Positions 50,136 to 58,915 of a stretch of 64,000 nt of DNA are shown one piece after another. Source of the DNA: Pseudomonas sp. MWU16-30317 (GTDB lineage: Bacteria > Pseudomonadota > Gammaproteobacteria > Pseudomonadales > Pseudomonadaceae); contig NZ_JAIWJA010000014.1 of NCBI RefSeq assembly GCF_020515695.1, positions 58,388 to 122,387 on the forward strand, in the 5' to 3' direction. Below the pieces are notes generated by a model. That model ran no database searches, was not told the DNA's origin, and saw only the letters and a list, made by a program, of their open reading frames with translations. The first letter of the stretch is position 1. The number at the start of each line of letters is the position of its first letter. The translations under genes and the position numbers were made by a program.

Positions 50136-51734
50136 ATGACCGACTTGCTGCGTACCAACCCCTATCGTTTGCCTTTGCTTTTGCTCGCAACTTTGCTGAC
50201 AGTTGCCGGTCTTGCCACCCTCTGGGAGTTCGAACTTGAGGCCTATGCTATGCACTGGCTGGGGCTACCGTACGACGGCGATTTTGAAGATGGCGAGCGG
50301 TTGCGGTTTATTCTGACCTCAGCAAGTTTTTCGCTGATTGCGATGATCGTACCAAGTGTTGTACTCAAACGTATGGTCTCCAACACCCAAAAAATTCACC
50401 GCCGTTTGTTGCGGCTCCAGGTTCAAACTGAGCGTCTAGCCAACAACGATTCTTTGACCGGTCTGACCAATCGCCGCGTTTTCATGGATGTGTTGCGCGA
50501 GCAACTCGCTCAGCACAAACCCCTGGCGATCATGCTCATCGACCTCGATCATTTCAAGGCCATCAACGACGAGCACGGCCATTCAGTCGGTGATGCAACG
50601 CTGGTTGAAGCGGCTCGAAGGCTACAGGGCATTGCCAATCAACATGAAGGCGTGGCCGTACGGTTGGGTGGCGATGAGTTCTGCCTGCTGCTGATGGGTC
50701 AAAAAGATCAAAGCGAACTGACTCAGATCGCGCAGATGACGATCGCACTGTTGGGCGCGCCTATGCCAGAGGTCTCCATAGCAGCTCAGCTAGGGGCAAC
50801 CGTTGGTGTGGCACGCTCATGGAAAGACTCACAGGATCCTTCGATGCTGCTGCATTATGCAGACGCCGCCATGTACAGAGGCAAACATAGCGGTCGCTCC
50901 GCCTTTAATTTCTACGACTGTGCTTACGAACAAGAGAGGTTGGCTCAACAAGATCTTGAGGCTGCACTGATCATGGCGGTGGAAAAAGAGGAAATTGTTC
51001 CCTTCTATCAGCCAATTGTGGCCCTGCCCTCGCAAACAGTGGTGGGCTACGAAATACTGGCCCGCTGGATGAAGGCTGATGGCACCACGGGAATGCCGGT
51101 AGACTTCATACCGCAACTCGAGCGCCTGGATCTCATTCCAGCCATGACGCACTCGCTGGTCAAGCAAGCCTGCCAAGCGGCCAGCGAGTGGGATGATTCG
51201 CTGCATTTATCGCTCAACGTCAGTGCTTCCATGATTACCGATGAGTCGTTTCCTGATCGCCTTCTGGCTCAGCTTCGGCAAGAGAAATTTCCATTCGAAC
51301 GTTTTGAGGTGGAAATCACTGAGGAGGCTCTTGTGGGAAATCTTGAAGCCGCACAACGAAACCTTAGTAAGCTCCACGCGTATGGCATTGTCGTAGCCCT
51401 GGATGACTTTGGGATTGGCTACTCGGGTTTGTATCATCTGACGCGGCTATCCATCGACAAGATCAAGATTGACCGATCTTTCTTCGAGGCCGGTAAGCTC
51501 GAGCATTTGCCTATGGTCGAGGCAATCCTAGGAATGGCTCAAAGCCTGAAGATGAGGGTAACTGCTGAAGGTATCGAGGACTTCCACCTGCCCTACCTGC
51601 CTGAATGGCTAGCGCAGAACGGTTGTCATTATGCTCAGGGATACCTTTATGGGAGGCCTCAGTCAGCTACCGACATCGCCGTTCCACGACACAGTGTTCT
51701 ATGCCTCACTGGTATTGAGGCTCCTGAAGCATAG
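50136..51734 (+). CDS. GGDEF-EAL c-di-GMP protein
   Basis: A 532-residue membrane protein. Two helices at about residues 12-30 and 65-85 frame a short periplasmic loop. The GGDEF domain has the intact LGGDEF motif but no I-site Arg/Asp pair. The EAL domain reads YEILARW at its first motif (EIL for EAL, the catalytic Glu kept) and has NVSASM, EITEEAL, DDFGIGYS, KIDRSFF and AEGIED. Both activities are possible. ATG at 50136 follows GAGG by six bases; open sequence upstream is probably not coding. Confidence 0.88.
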   Translation: MTDLLRTNPYRLPLLLLATLLTVAGLATLWEFELEAYAMHWLGLPYDGDFEDGERLRFILTSASFSLIAMIVPSVVLKRMVSNTQKIHRRLLRLQVQTERLANNDSLTGLTNRRVFMDVLREQLAQHKPLAIMLIDLDHFKAINDEHGHSVGDATLVEAARRLQGIANQHEGVAVRLGGDEFCLLLMGQKDQSELTQIAQMTIALLGAPMPEVSIAAQLGATVGVARSWKDSQDPSMLLHYADAAMYRGKHSGRSAFNFYDCAYEQERLAQQDLEAALIMAVEKEEIVPFYQPIVALPSQTVVGYEILARWMKADGTTGMPVDFIPQLERLDLIPAMTHSLVKQACQAASEWDDSLHLSLNVSASMITDESFPDRLLAQLRQEKFPFERFEVEITEEALVGNLEAAQRNLSKLHAYGIVVALDDFGIGYSGLYHLTRLSIDKIKIDRSFFEAGKLEHLPMVEAILGMAQSLKMRVTAEGIEDFHLPYLPEWLAQNGCHYAQGYLYGRPQSATDIAVPRHSVLCLTGIEAPEA

Positions 51735-51998
51735 GCGAGTTGAACAATCAGACCTATATACCTAAATGGACACTCGGTGCACGATTTCGAGCACTCAGAC
51801 CGACGAGTGGGAACGACTTGGGAATGAACCCGATAATCCACGTTTGAACAGGTGTGTACTGTTCAATGAGAACGGTGCTCGTTGAGGCCTCGGCGCTGTA
51901 TCATCCCAAACCGCTTAGACGACCTCTGACGCGATTCAGAATGCGAAGCACCGTGTCATCGGAGGGAAGAGACTGGCAACCCTCCCATCGGCATTGGA

Positions 51999-52363
51999 TC
52001 AGACGGCATCTTTTTCAGCGAAAGGGATATTCACCACGAACTCCGTTCCGTGCTTCTCGTCTGAGGTCACCTCGATGACGCCATCATGAGATGCCACGAT
52101 CTGAGCCGCGATATACAAGCCCAGCCCCAGGCTCGCTTGTGGACCGCGATTTTGGGTGTCCTGCAGACAATATTGCCCCATCGGATTGAAGAGCGCAGGG
52201 AGGCGCTCGCTAGGGATGGCATGCCCATGGTTATGAACACGAAACTTCAGTGAACCGCCCTTTGTCCCAAGAGTGATTTTCACCGGTGACTTCGCCTTCC
52301 CGTGCTGCAGCGCATTGCCTATCAGATTAGAAAATACCTGCTCGAGACGAGTGGACTTGCCCC
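51999..52363 (-). pseudogene. Histidine-kinase remnant (ATPase domain end)
   Basis: The reading frame enters from the IS3-family element and shows the C-terminal part of a kinase ATP-binding domain: TRLEQVFSNLIGNALQHG (N-box), FRVHNHGHAIP (G1-like) and SLGLGLYIAAQIVASHDG (G2). The N-terminal half with the H-box is missing, cut off at the IS end. It cannot be a working kinase. Confidence 0.82.
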
Positions 52364-52421
52364 TACCAGACCGGACACCAACTCCCCATTAAATTGATGC
52401 TGCTACCAAACGCCTAAATTC

Positions 52422-53335
52422 TCACGGCGACCGATATTTCAAAGCGCTGTGCGGATGCTGCTCGTTGTAATGCTCGAAGGCAATCGTCAGATTTCGCAGC
52501 GCTGTTTCTCGATCCGGCTTGGGCATGTGCGCCACGTAATCTCGCTTGATCGTCTTCACGAAGGTCTCTGCCATGCCGTTGCTTTGCGGGCTGCGTACCG
52601 GTACGGTCACCGGCTGCAGGCCGATCTGACGGACAAACAGGCGCGTCTGTTCGGCGATATAGGCCGAACTGTTATCGCTCAACCACTGCACCGGCGTGCT
52701 CGGTAGTTGATCCCCAAATCGCTTCTCCACGCTTTCCAACATCAAGTCTCGGATGTCGTCACCGCTGTAGCCCGTCGGGCTAGCGACCCAGCCGATGGCT
52801 TCGCGGTCACAGCAGTCCAGGGCAAAAGTCACGCTCAACTTTGCACCGTCGTCGCAGCGAAACTCAAAGCCGTCCGAGCACCAGCGCGTATCGCTGGTAG
52901 TAACGGCAATTCGGCCTTCATGCCGGCGTTGCACACCAGGTTGCTTGATGCGTCGTTCCAGCAAGAGATCGTGGTCGCGCATGACGCGGTAAACCCGTTT
53001 CACATTGATCGGGGCCAATAACTGGACTTCACGCTCGCGGCGCAACAAGCCCCAAACACGACGGTAGCCATAGCTCGGCAACTCGCTGACTTGCCGCTTA
53101 ATCTCAGCGACCAACTCCGTATCGTTCACCAGCCGACGTCGCCGCACTTTGGGCGATACGGATTGCTTGATTCGAACCGTTAATTGCGAGCGCGACACAC
53201 CGAGACATTCGCTGACCAGTTTCACTGGTCGTCCCCCGGCAACAAGGGTGAGTGCGCAGTCCATTTTCGCGACCGGGCGATCTCCACTGCCTCTTTGAGG
53301 ACTTCGGCCTCCATCGTTTTCTTGCCCAGCATCCG
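52422..53335 (-). CDS. IS3-family transposase OrfB
   Basis: The DDE integrase part of the IS3 transposase: RRWCSDGFEFRCDDG-type first acid (in TRWCSDGFEF), QWLSDNSSAYIAEQ second acid and GMAETFVKTIKRDY for the glutamate. It also has the HTH-like SQLTVRIKQ before. It is expected to be made as an OrfAB fusion by a -1 frameshift in the overlap (a GAAAAC run near 53320-53326 is a candidate slip site), so the exact start is uncertain. The frame is intact. Confidence 0.85.
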
Positions 53336-53614
53336 CTGCAACTCTCGGATCTGCTTGAGCGCATCGCTCAGTTCCGACGCCGGTACCACGGCCTCGCCAG
53401 CACTGACCGCCGACAAGCTCCCGTCCTGGTAAAGCTTGCGCCACAGGAACAGCTGGTTGGCATTGATGCCGTTTCGCCGGGCCACTACGGACACACTTTG
53501 GCCGGGTTCGAGGCTCTCGCGAACCATGGCCAGCTTCTGGTCGGTGCTCCAACGGCGTCGGCGTTCCTGGCCGAGCAGCTCACCACGCTTATCGTTGCTG
53601 TTAGTCATATACAT
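53222..53614 (-). CDS. IS3-family transposase OrfA
   Basis: A 130-residue HTH protein: RRRWSTDQKLAMVRESLEP, SVSVVARRNGINANQLFLWR, then a leucine-zipper-like helix ELQRMLGKKTMEAEVLKEAV. This is the standard OrfA of the IS2-like group. It overlaps the 5' part of orfB in another frame, as needed for programmed frameshifting. An ATG two codons later (53608) is an alternative start. Confidence 0.87.
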   Translation of the reverse strand: MYMTNSNDKRGELLGQERRRRWSTDQKLAMVRESLEPGQSVSVVARRNGINANQLFLWRKLYQDGSLSAVSAGEAVVPASELSDALKQIRELQRMLGKKTMEAEVLKEAVEIARSRKWTAHSPLLPGDDQ

Positions 53615-53664
53615 ACCCGTTTGCCTATCCCTTATCTAAGGGGGGAACGGTGTCATGTCTTTCA

Positions 53665-54087
53665 TGGGGCTCGTTCAGTAATTCAGGACCTTAAGCGACA
53701 GCTGTGAACGCATCACCAACTCGAAGGCTTCTTCGTTGCCGCGAATCTCGGGCTCAGCCTTCAGGTAGTTGAACAGCGGGCGAACGCCCTGACTAAACGA
53801 TGTGGGCACACACTCCCTGAGTTTTCGACCAGAAGGCGAAGCTGATTTGGAGGTGTTGGGTGGTCGCAAGTCGGGATTCGGTTCCATGCTAGCCACGCTA
53901 GCGAACGAGAAATCGATGCCTACTTCAGACCCTCCCTAGGGATGCTCCAATCAACTTGCCGCGCAGCGGTGGCAAGCCGTAATTTGCCAGGCACACAGCG
54001 CTATTTTCCGAAAGCGGTCTGATGAATGACTTGGGACACCCGCAACTTCACGAGGAAAACGCATTCCCCGAGAGTCGCGGTTAGCAT
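53665..54087. other. Junction region between IS ends
   Basis: About 420 bases right of the IS3 element. It holds a 73-codon - strand open frame (53675-53896) with the segment VRPLFNYLKAEPEIRGNEEA; no start signal or family is recognised, so it may be a fragment of a deleted gene. It also holds the solo IS5-like end at 53940. Confidence 0.4.
53940..54022. mobile_element. Solo IS5-like end
   Basis: About 83 bases homologous to the solo end at 40412 and to the end of the complete IS5 element (GGATGCTCCAATCAACTT, later GGCACACAGCGC), preceded by CTAG. No transposase follows. Same orientation as the copy at 40412. Confidence 0.7.
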
Positions 54088-55335
54088 TCACGCTGTGCGT
54101 CGAATCAATGAGGAGTCAATTTCGGATACCGAGTTGATACCCAGCAGCGCCATATCCCGATCGACCTCTGTGCGGAGGATGGATGCTGCATGGCCTACCC
54201 CAGCAGCGCCGGCCACTGTTGCGGCGAAATTGAAAGACCGTCCATTGAAAACACATCGTGCCCCAAGCGAGAGCGCTTTGAGCACATCTGTTCCGCGCCG
54301 GATACCACTGTCCAGCATCACGGTAATCTCATCCGATACGGAACCAACAATCTCAGGTAGCACGTCGATTGGTGACACTGATCCGTCCAGTTGGCGGCCG
54401 CCATGGTTGGAAACTATGATTCCGTTCGCGCCATACTTTTGCGCCAACCTGGCGTCGTCTGGACGCATCAAACCCTTGACGACCAAGGGCCCGTCCCAGT
54501 GCTTTCGAACGACCTTGAAATGCTCCCAACTCAAATGGTCTCTCGCAGCGAAATCGCGCTTGACGGACGCGGACAGGATCGGAGCCCCGCGCTCGGCACG
54601 CCAGTTCTCGAAGTGTGGCATACCGTGCTTTGCAAGTGTCTTCAGGAACGTTCCGAAAAGCCAGGATGGATGGCTTATGCCATCAAATGCCAATCGTAAA
54701 CTGGGCTTGAGAGGCGTGGTAAAACCATTCCGAACGTATCGTTCTGGGTTGACCTGAACTGGAAGATCGACCGTGACGACCAAGGTTTTGAAACCCGCCG
54801 CCTTGATGCGAGTGAGTAACTCAATGATCCGTGGAGAATCGCCAGGTATGTAGGCTTGAAACCAGGTGTTAGGGGCCGCCTTAGCGACTTCCTCCATCGG
54901 AATCAGCGACGCTCCACTCATGATTGCTGGCAGCCCCCACTCTTGGGCAGTACGAGCAAGCACGATATCGCCGCGATAGCACCACATTGCGGCCAAGCCA
55001 ACTGGCGATATGCCGAACGGGCTTTGGTAGGTCTGACCGAACAGCTGGATGCTCTGGCTTCGGTTAGCAACACCCTCAAGTATCCGAGGTGTAAAACCCC
55101 AATGCGAAAACGCACTGCGATTCAATGCCATGGATTGCTCATCGTCGGCCCCATTGGCTATGTAGCTGTAGAGCTGGCGCGGTAGCTTTCTTTTGGCGTG
55201 CTCTTGGAAATCGGAAAGACATAGGATCTTCTCCAACACACCGGTGAAAATATGGTTGACCCCAACTGCCGGTTGTAAAGCCACGGCCGAATCGCCGGCA
55301 CCAGTCTGAATTGCCTTATGGACGCTACTCATCAC
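54088..55335 (-). CDS. FMN-dependent 2-hydroxy-acid dehydrogenase
   Basis: A 415-residue flavoenzyme that would oxidise an L-2-hydroxy acid to the 2-oxo acid (family of lactate, mandelate and glycolate oxidising enzymes). Key parts are YSYIANGADDEQSMALN at the start of the barrel, FGISPVGLAAMW for FMN, the catalytic His in IIVSNHGGRQLDGS and DSGIRRGTDVLKALSLGA for the FMN phosphate. No membrane segment is visible. The start overlaps the stop of the class II aldolase gene upstream, so the two form one operon. The substrate is unknown. Confidence 0.88.
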   Translation of the reverse strand: MMSSVHKAIQTGAGDSAVALQPAVGVNHIFTGVLEKILCLSDFQEHAKRKLPRQLYSYIANGADDEQSMALNRSAFSHWGFTPRILEGVANRSQSIQLFGQTYQSPFGISPVGLAAMWCYRGDIVLARTAQEWGLPAIMSGASLIPMEEVAKAAPNTWFQAYIPGDSPRIIELLTRIKAAGFKTLVVTVDLPVQVNPERYVRNGFTTPLKPSLRLAFDGISHPSWLFGTFLKTLAKHGMPHFENWRAERGAPILSASVKRDFAARDHLSWEHFKVVRKHWDGPLVVKGLMRPDDARLAQKYGANGIIVSNHGGRQLDGSVSPIDVLPEIVGSVSDEITVMLDSGIRRGTDVLKALSLGARCVFNGRSFNFAATVAGAAGVGHAASILRTEVDRDMALLGINSVSEIDSSLIRRTA

Positions 55336-56102
55336 TCATCGAACCCCGGAAAATGACGAGCCACCCGACGCATCATAGGAGCCCAGATGACCTCTGGGCC
55401 ACGACCACGGCGCCCCGCAGCGATCTGATTGGGCGCGTCATCTAGAATCCAATCAGGTATGGCGACCAAGGTACCGCCACCGGCTTGAGCTCGGACTTGA
55501 ATCATGCAGGCGCTTTCAAATTTATGCATGGCCAAGAAGGCATCAGCTGCAGAACGCCCTGTAGTCAACAGACCATGATTTCGAAGCATCAGGTATTGGT
55601 TACTACCCAAGTCACGAGCAAGGGTTCCACGCTCAGCCTCCTTCAGCGCGATACCCTCGTAGTCGTGATAACCCAAGGAACCAAGGACATACATCGATTG
55701 CTGCGACAGAGGCCGCAGACCCTCTTTTTGCGCCGATACCGCAACGCCATTGATCGAATGGACGTGCATTACGAAGTGAGCGTCGGGGCGAGCAGCGTGC
55801 ACGGTGCTATGGATCAAAAATCCTGCTGGGATGATGTCGTACTCAGACTCCATCACCTTCTCTCCATGGAGATTCACCTTCACGAGGCTGGATGCCGTGA
55901 CCTCCTCGAACATCACCCCATAGGGGTTAATCAGGAAATGCTCTGTCCCAGGTATCTTGGCAGTGATATGGGTAAAAATCAGATCGTCCCACCCAAACAT
56001 CGCGACCATCCTGTACATGGCAGCGAGATCGACCCGCAGTTGCCACTCCTCATCGCTAACAAGATGCTTGACGCTGGGGAATTGAAGTTGCTCGATTGTC
56101 AT
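55332..56102 (-). CDS. Class II aldolase/adducin family protein
   Basis: A 256-residue protein of the class II aldolase fold, which cleaves or decarboxylates sugar-acid-type substrates with a divalent metal. The metal ligands are visible in HFVMHVHSINGVAVS and LMLRNHGLLTTG, with AAMYRMVAMFGWDDL at the start and GTEHFLINPYGVMFEE as usual. It is the first gene of the - strand operon with the hydroxy-acid dehydrogenase. The promoter region contains the 15-bp motif shared with the ThDP-enzyme gene. Confidence 0.87.
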   Translation of the reverse strand: MTIEQLQFPSVKHLVSDEEWQLRVDLAAMYRMVAMFGWDDLIFTHITAKIPGTEHFLINPYGVMFEEVTASSLVKVNLHGEKVMESEYDIIPAGFLIHSTVHAARPDAHFVMHVHSINGVAVSAQKEGLRPLSQQSMYVLGSLGYHDYEGIALKEAERGTLARDLGSNQYLMLRNHGLLTTGRSAADAFLAMHKFESACMIQVRAQAGGGTLVAIPDWILDDAPNQIAAGRRGRGPEVIWAPMMRRVARHFPGFDE

Positions 56103-56424
56103 TGTTCTGCCCCTTTCGGAAAATCTTCTGCTTCAGGCTTGACGTTTAGGCCGCCCAGCCGCCGGTGGATCGTCCTCATACCCTATTCAAAGAGCATCAA
56201 TGAGGCTATGGCTCTATCGCATAGCAGATATTTGTCAAAGCTGGAGCCAATCCTGACTCCGCTCACTAGGATCCAGCCTTACTGTTGACACCGCTCTAAA
56301 TCGCCGCGCAGCGCTGAAGAGCGCGTCTGCCAAGCGCTGGCGAAAACGGTAGTCAACTGAGCAGTCGTTCCTCCGCGCACCGCCGCGACCCGATCATAAA
56401 AACAACCAAATGGGAGCCTTACCC
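56103..56424. other. Divergent promoter region
   Basis: 322 bases between the class II aldolase operon (-) and the MFS gene (+). No gene. It contains the shared 15-bp motif at 56218-56232, 116 bases before the aldolase start and about 190 before the transporter start. Confidence 0.6.
56218..56232. promoter_or_regulatory. Shared 15-bp motif, candidate operator (site 1)
   Basis: CGCATAGCAGATATT, identical to the sequence at 62307-62321 in front of the ThDP-enzyme gene. The inner ATAGCAGATAT has an imperfect dyad (ATA…TAT). A site for the LysR-type regulator of the locus is the simplest reading. Confidence 0.5.
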
Positions 56425-57795
56425 ATGCAAGATTCCAAGCCTACGCGCACTAGATACAGCGTCCTGCTGATACTGTTCCTCGTGACTGTCGTTAACTACG
56501 CAGACCGTGCAACTATCTCGATCGCTGGATCCAGCATACAAAAAACCCTCGGGATTGATGCCATTTCACTCGGCTACATTTTTTCGGCCTTCGGGTGGGC
56601 CTACGTCATAGGACAAATTCCTGGTGGCTGGCTCCTCGACCGCTTTGGCTCCAAAAAAGTTTATGCCGGGAGCATTTTCACCTGGTCGATGTTCACCCTC
56701 CTTCAAGGTGTGATCGGTGAATTCGGGCCCAGCACGATTGTCGTCGCATTCTTTTTTCTTCGCTTCATGGTTGGCCTTGCCGAAGCGCCCTCGTTTCCAG
56801 GAAACGCGCGCATTGTAGCTTCGTGGTTCCCATCTCAAGAGCGTGGAACAGCGTCTGCAATCTTCAACTCTGCCCAGTATTGCGCTACCGCCATTTTTGC
56901 TCCCGTGATGGGCGCAATCGTTTATCACTGGGGCTGGCAGCATGTGTTTGTCGTCATGGGCGTCTTGGGCATCATCATGTCGGGGGTCTGGATGGTCACC
57001 ATCTATGCGCCTAAGGATCACCCGCGCGCCAATGCTGCCGAGGTGGAGTTCATCGCCGCAAACGGCGCTCTGGTTGATATGGACTCTCCACGTGAGAAAG
57101 GAGACAAGGGCAATACTTGGAATTACGTTGGGCAGTTACTTACCAATCGGATGATGATAGGGATCTACCTGGGCCAATTCTGCATCAATGCCCTGGTCTA
57201 CTTCTTTCTTACCTGGTTCCCGGTATACCTGGTTCAGGAACGCGGAATGACGATCCTTAAGGCAGGCTTCGTAGCCTCACTGCCTGCGATCTGTGGCTTC
57301 GCTGGCGGAGTGTTGGGTGGGGTGATTTCAGACGCACTGCTTCGTCGCGGCCACAGCCTGAGCATTGCACGCAAGACCCCATTAGTCCTGGGGCTCATTC
57401 TCTCCATGAGCATGATTCTGTGCAATTATGCTGGCTCTGACTCTGTAGTCGTCGGCCTGATGGCGCTGGCCTTCTTCGGAAAAGGATTCAGCGGTCAAAG
57501 CTGGACAGTCATGTCTGATACGGCTCCGAAGCAAATTGCCGGCTTAGCGGGTGGCCTGTTCAACATGATCGGCAACATCTCATCGATCACCACGCCGATC
57601 GTGATCGGTTACATCATTGCCGGTACCGGCTCATTCAAAATGGCTCTGATCTTCGTGGGCGCCAACGCCTTCATCGCCGCGTTCAGCTACCTGTTTATCG
57701 TGGGAGAAATCAAGCGTATCGAGCTCAAGGTACCGACACCCAAACAGAGTATTGCCTCTCCTTATAAACCTCCGCAGGCTGCCGATCAGAGGTAA
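56425..57795 (+). CDS. MFS transporter, anion:cation symporter family
   Basis: A 456-residue permease with 12 predicted membrane helices. Its sequence pattern (VVNYADRATISIAG in helix 1, GGWLLDRFGSKKVY in the first loop, FMVGLAEAPSFPGNARIV in helix 4, and IKRIEL at the end) fits the ACS family of sugar-acid and organic-acid symporters, close to glucarate-type transporters. It probably imports the substrate of the neighbouring enzymes. ATG at 56425 follows GGGAG by eight bases; an ATG at 56410 lies before this site. Confidence 0.88.
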   Translation: MQDSKPTRTRYSVLLILFLVTVVNYADRATISIAGSSIQKTLGIDAISLGYIFSAFGWAYVIGQIPGGWLLDRFGSKKVYAGSIFTWSMFTLLQGVIGEFGPSTIVVAFFFLRFMVGLAEAPSFPGNARIVASWFPSQERGTASAIFNSAQYCATAIFAPVMGAIVYHWGWQHVFVVMGVLGIIMSGVWMVTIYAPKDHPRANAAEVEFIAANGALVDMDSPREKGDKGNTWNYVGQLLTNRMMIGIYLGQFCINALVYFFLTWFPVYLVQERGMTILKAGFVASLPAICGFAGGVLGGVISDALLRRGHSLSIARKTPLVLGLILSMSMILCNYAGSDSVVVGLMALAFFGKGFSGQSWTVMSDTAPKQIAGLAGGLFNMIGNISSITTPIVIGYIIAGTGSFKMALIFVGANAFIAAFSYLFIVGEIKRIELKVPTPKQSIASPYKPPQAADQR

Positions 57796-57829
57796 TTCAC
57801 ACGGCTCCATCCGGAACCTGATTAGCCCT

Positions 57830-57859
57830 GCCCTGATGCTCAAGCATCGGGGCTTTTTT
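57830..57859 (+). terminator. Rho-independent terminator
   Basis: GCCCTGATGC pairs with GCATCGGGGC (one wobble) with a short TCAA loop, followed by six T. It closes the transporter gene. Confidence 0.85.
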
Positions 57860-57969
57860 ACGTTTTGGGCTAGACTTGCAGGGCGGTCGCATCGGCAGGG
57901 AATAGCCGCTACCGGGCGATGGCCTCCCTCTGGTAACGTCCCGACGTACCCCAGTTTTGTAAGGCTGCT

Positions 57970-58908
57970 ATGAATTCAGATGATCTAATGCTTTTCGCCC
58001 AAGTGGCCGAAAGCCGCAGTATCTCCCGAGCGGCGGTTGAGCTCGGTACAGACCAATCGACGGTCAGCAGGCGAATTGGTGCGCTGGAGGCGCATCTGGG
58101 TGTAAGGCTTTTTCATCGGAGCGGTCGAGGAGTGACCCTCACTGAGCGTGGGTATCAGTTGCTGGCTCACGCTAAAATAATGCACGACTCTTTAGAACTC
58201 GCAGAACGTTCCATGAGGGAAAGCGCGGATCTTGGGCCGAGCAAACTATGCATTGCAGCTCAACCTACGGTTGCCAAGACGCTTTTCGCGGGTCTGGTCG
58301 GTGCCATTAAAAAGCGCTACCCCAATACCCAGATCCAAGTCATAGAGACTTTGGGCGCCGATATCGTCACCCGATTGAACAACGGGACGGTAGACGTAGC
58401 AGTTTTTTACTTACCCGAACACCCAGGCGCGCTTAGGTTTGATACGTTGCTGACTGAAGAGGTGAAGTTGGTCGCACCTATTGATTATCCCTTACCGGGA
58501 AACACTATTTCAGTCAATGAGCTGGCGAGCGTGCCGCTTATACTGCCGAGTACCCACTACGGCATACGGTTGCTGGTTGAGACCATGGGAAGCAGAGTGG
58601 GCTTTACGCCAAACATCACCCTGCTATGCGATGGCTCAACGTCCATAACAACCAGATTGGTGGCTCAAGGATGCGGATGCACCATGCAGTCCGAGGCATC
58701 GGTACTGGACGAAATTCAACGGGGCGCCATCAAAACCTACAAGATAGTCGACCATGATCTCATTCGTTCTGTAGTGATCGCTTGGCCAAAAAACCGTGCT
58801 ACCGGGAACAGTTTGTGGACGATCAATCAGCTGATTCGCAAGGTGACTACAAACATAGTTGAGAGCGGCCGATGGCCGGGAGCGGAACTAGCCCCGGCCA
58901 AACGTTGA
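57970..58908 (+). CDS. LysR-family transcriptional regulator
   Basis: A 312-residue LysR regulator. The winged HTH is at about residues 1-60 (ISRAAVELGTDQSTVSRRIGALEAHLGVRLF), and residues about 90-300 form the two-lobed ligand domain. It lies between the transporter and the convergent dehydrogenase/ThDP operon, so it most likely controls the catabolic genes around it. The shared 15-bp motif in two promoters is a candidate binding site. Its stop is eight bases from the stop of the convergent dehydrogenase gene. Confidence 0.88.
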   Translation: MNSDDLMLFAQVAESRSISRAAVELGTDQSTVSRRIGALEAHLGVRLFHRSGRGVTLTERGYQLLAHAKIMHDSLELAERSMRESADLGPSKLCIAAQPTVAKTLFAGLVGAIKKRYPNTQIQVIETLGADIVTRLNNGTVDVAVFYLPEHPGALRFDTLLTEEVKLVAPIDYPLPGNTISVNELASVPLILPSTHYGIRLLVETMGSRVGFTPNITLLCDGSTSITTRLVAQGCGCTMQSEASVLDEIQRGAIKTYKIVDHDLIRSVVIAWPKNRATGNSLWTINQLIRKVTTNIVESGRWPGAELAPAKR

Positions 58909-58915
58909 GGATTCC

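Larger units (their letters stand above)
52364..53664 (-). mobile_element. IS3-family insertion sequence (IS2-like group)
   Basis: About 1.3 kb with imperfect terminal repeats: TACCAGACCGGACACC at the left, and its counterpart TGAAAGACATGACACC inverted at the right. It carries orfA and orfB on the - strand. No direct repeat is obvious beside the ends, so neighbouring DNA may have rearranged after insertion. It cuts a kinase gene on its left. Confidence 0.8.
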
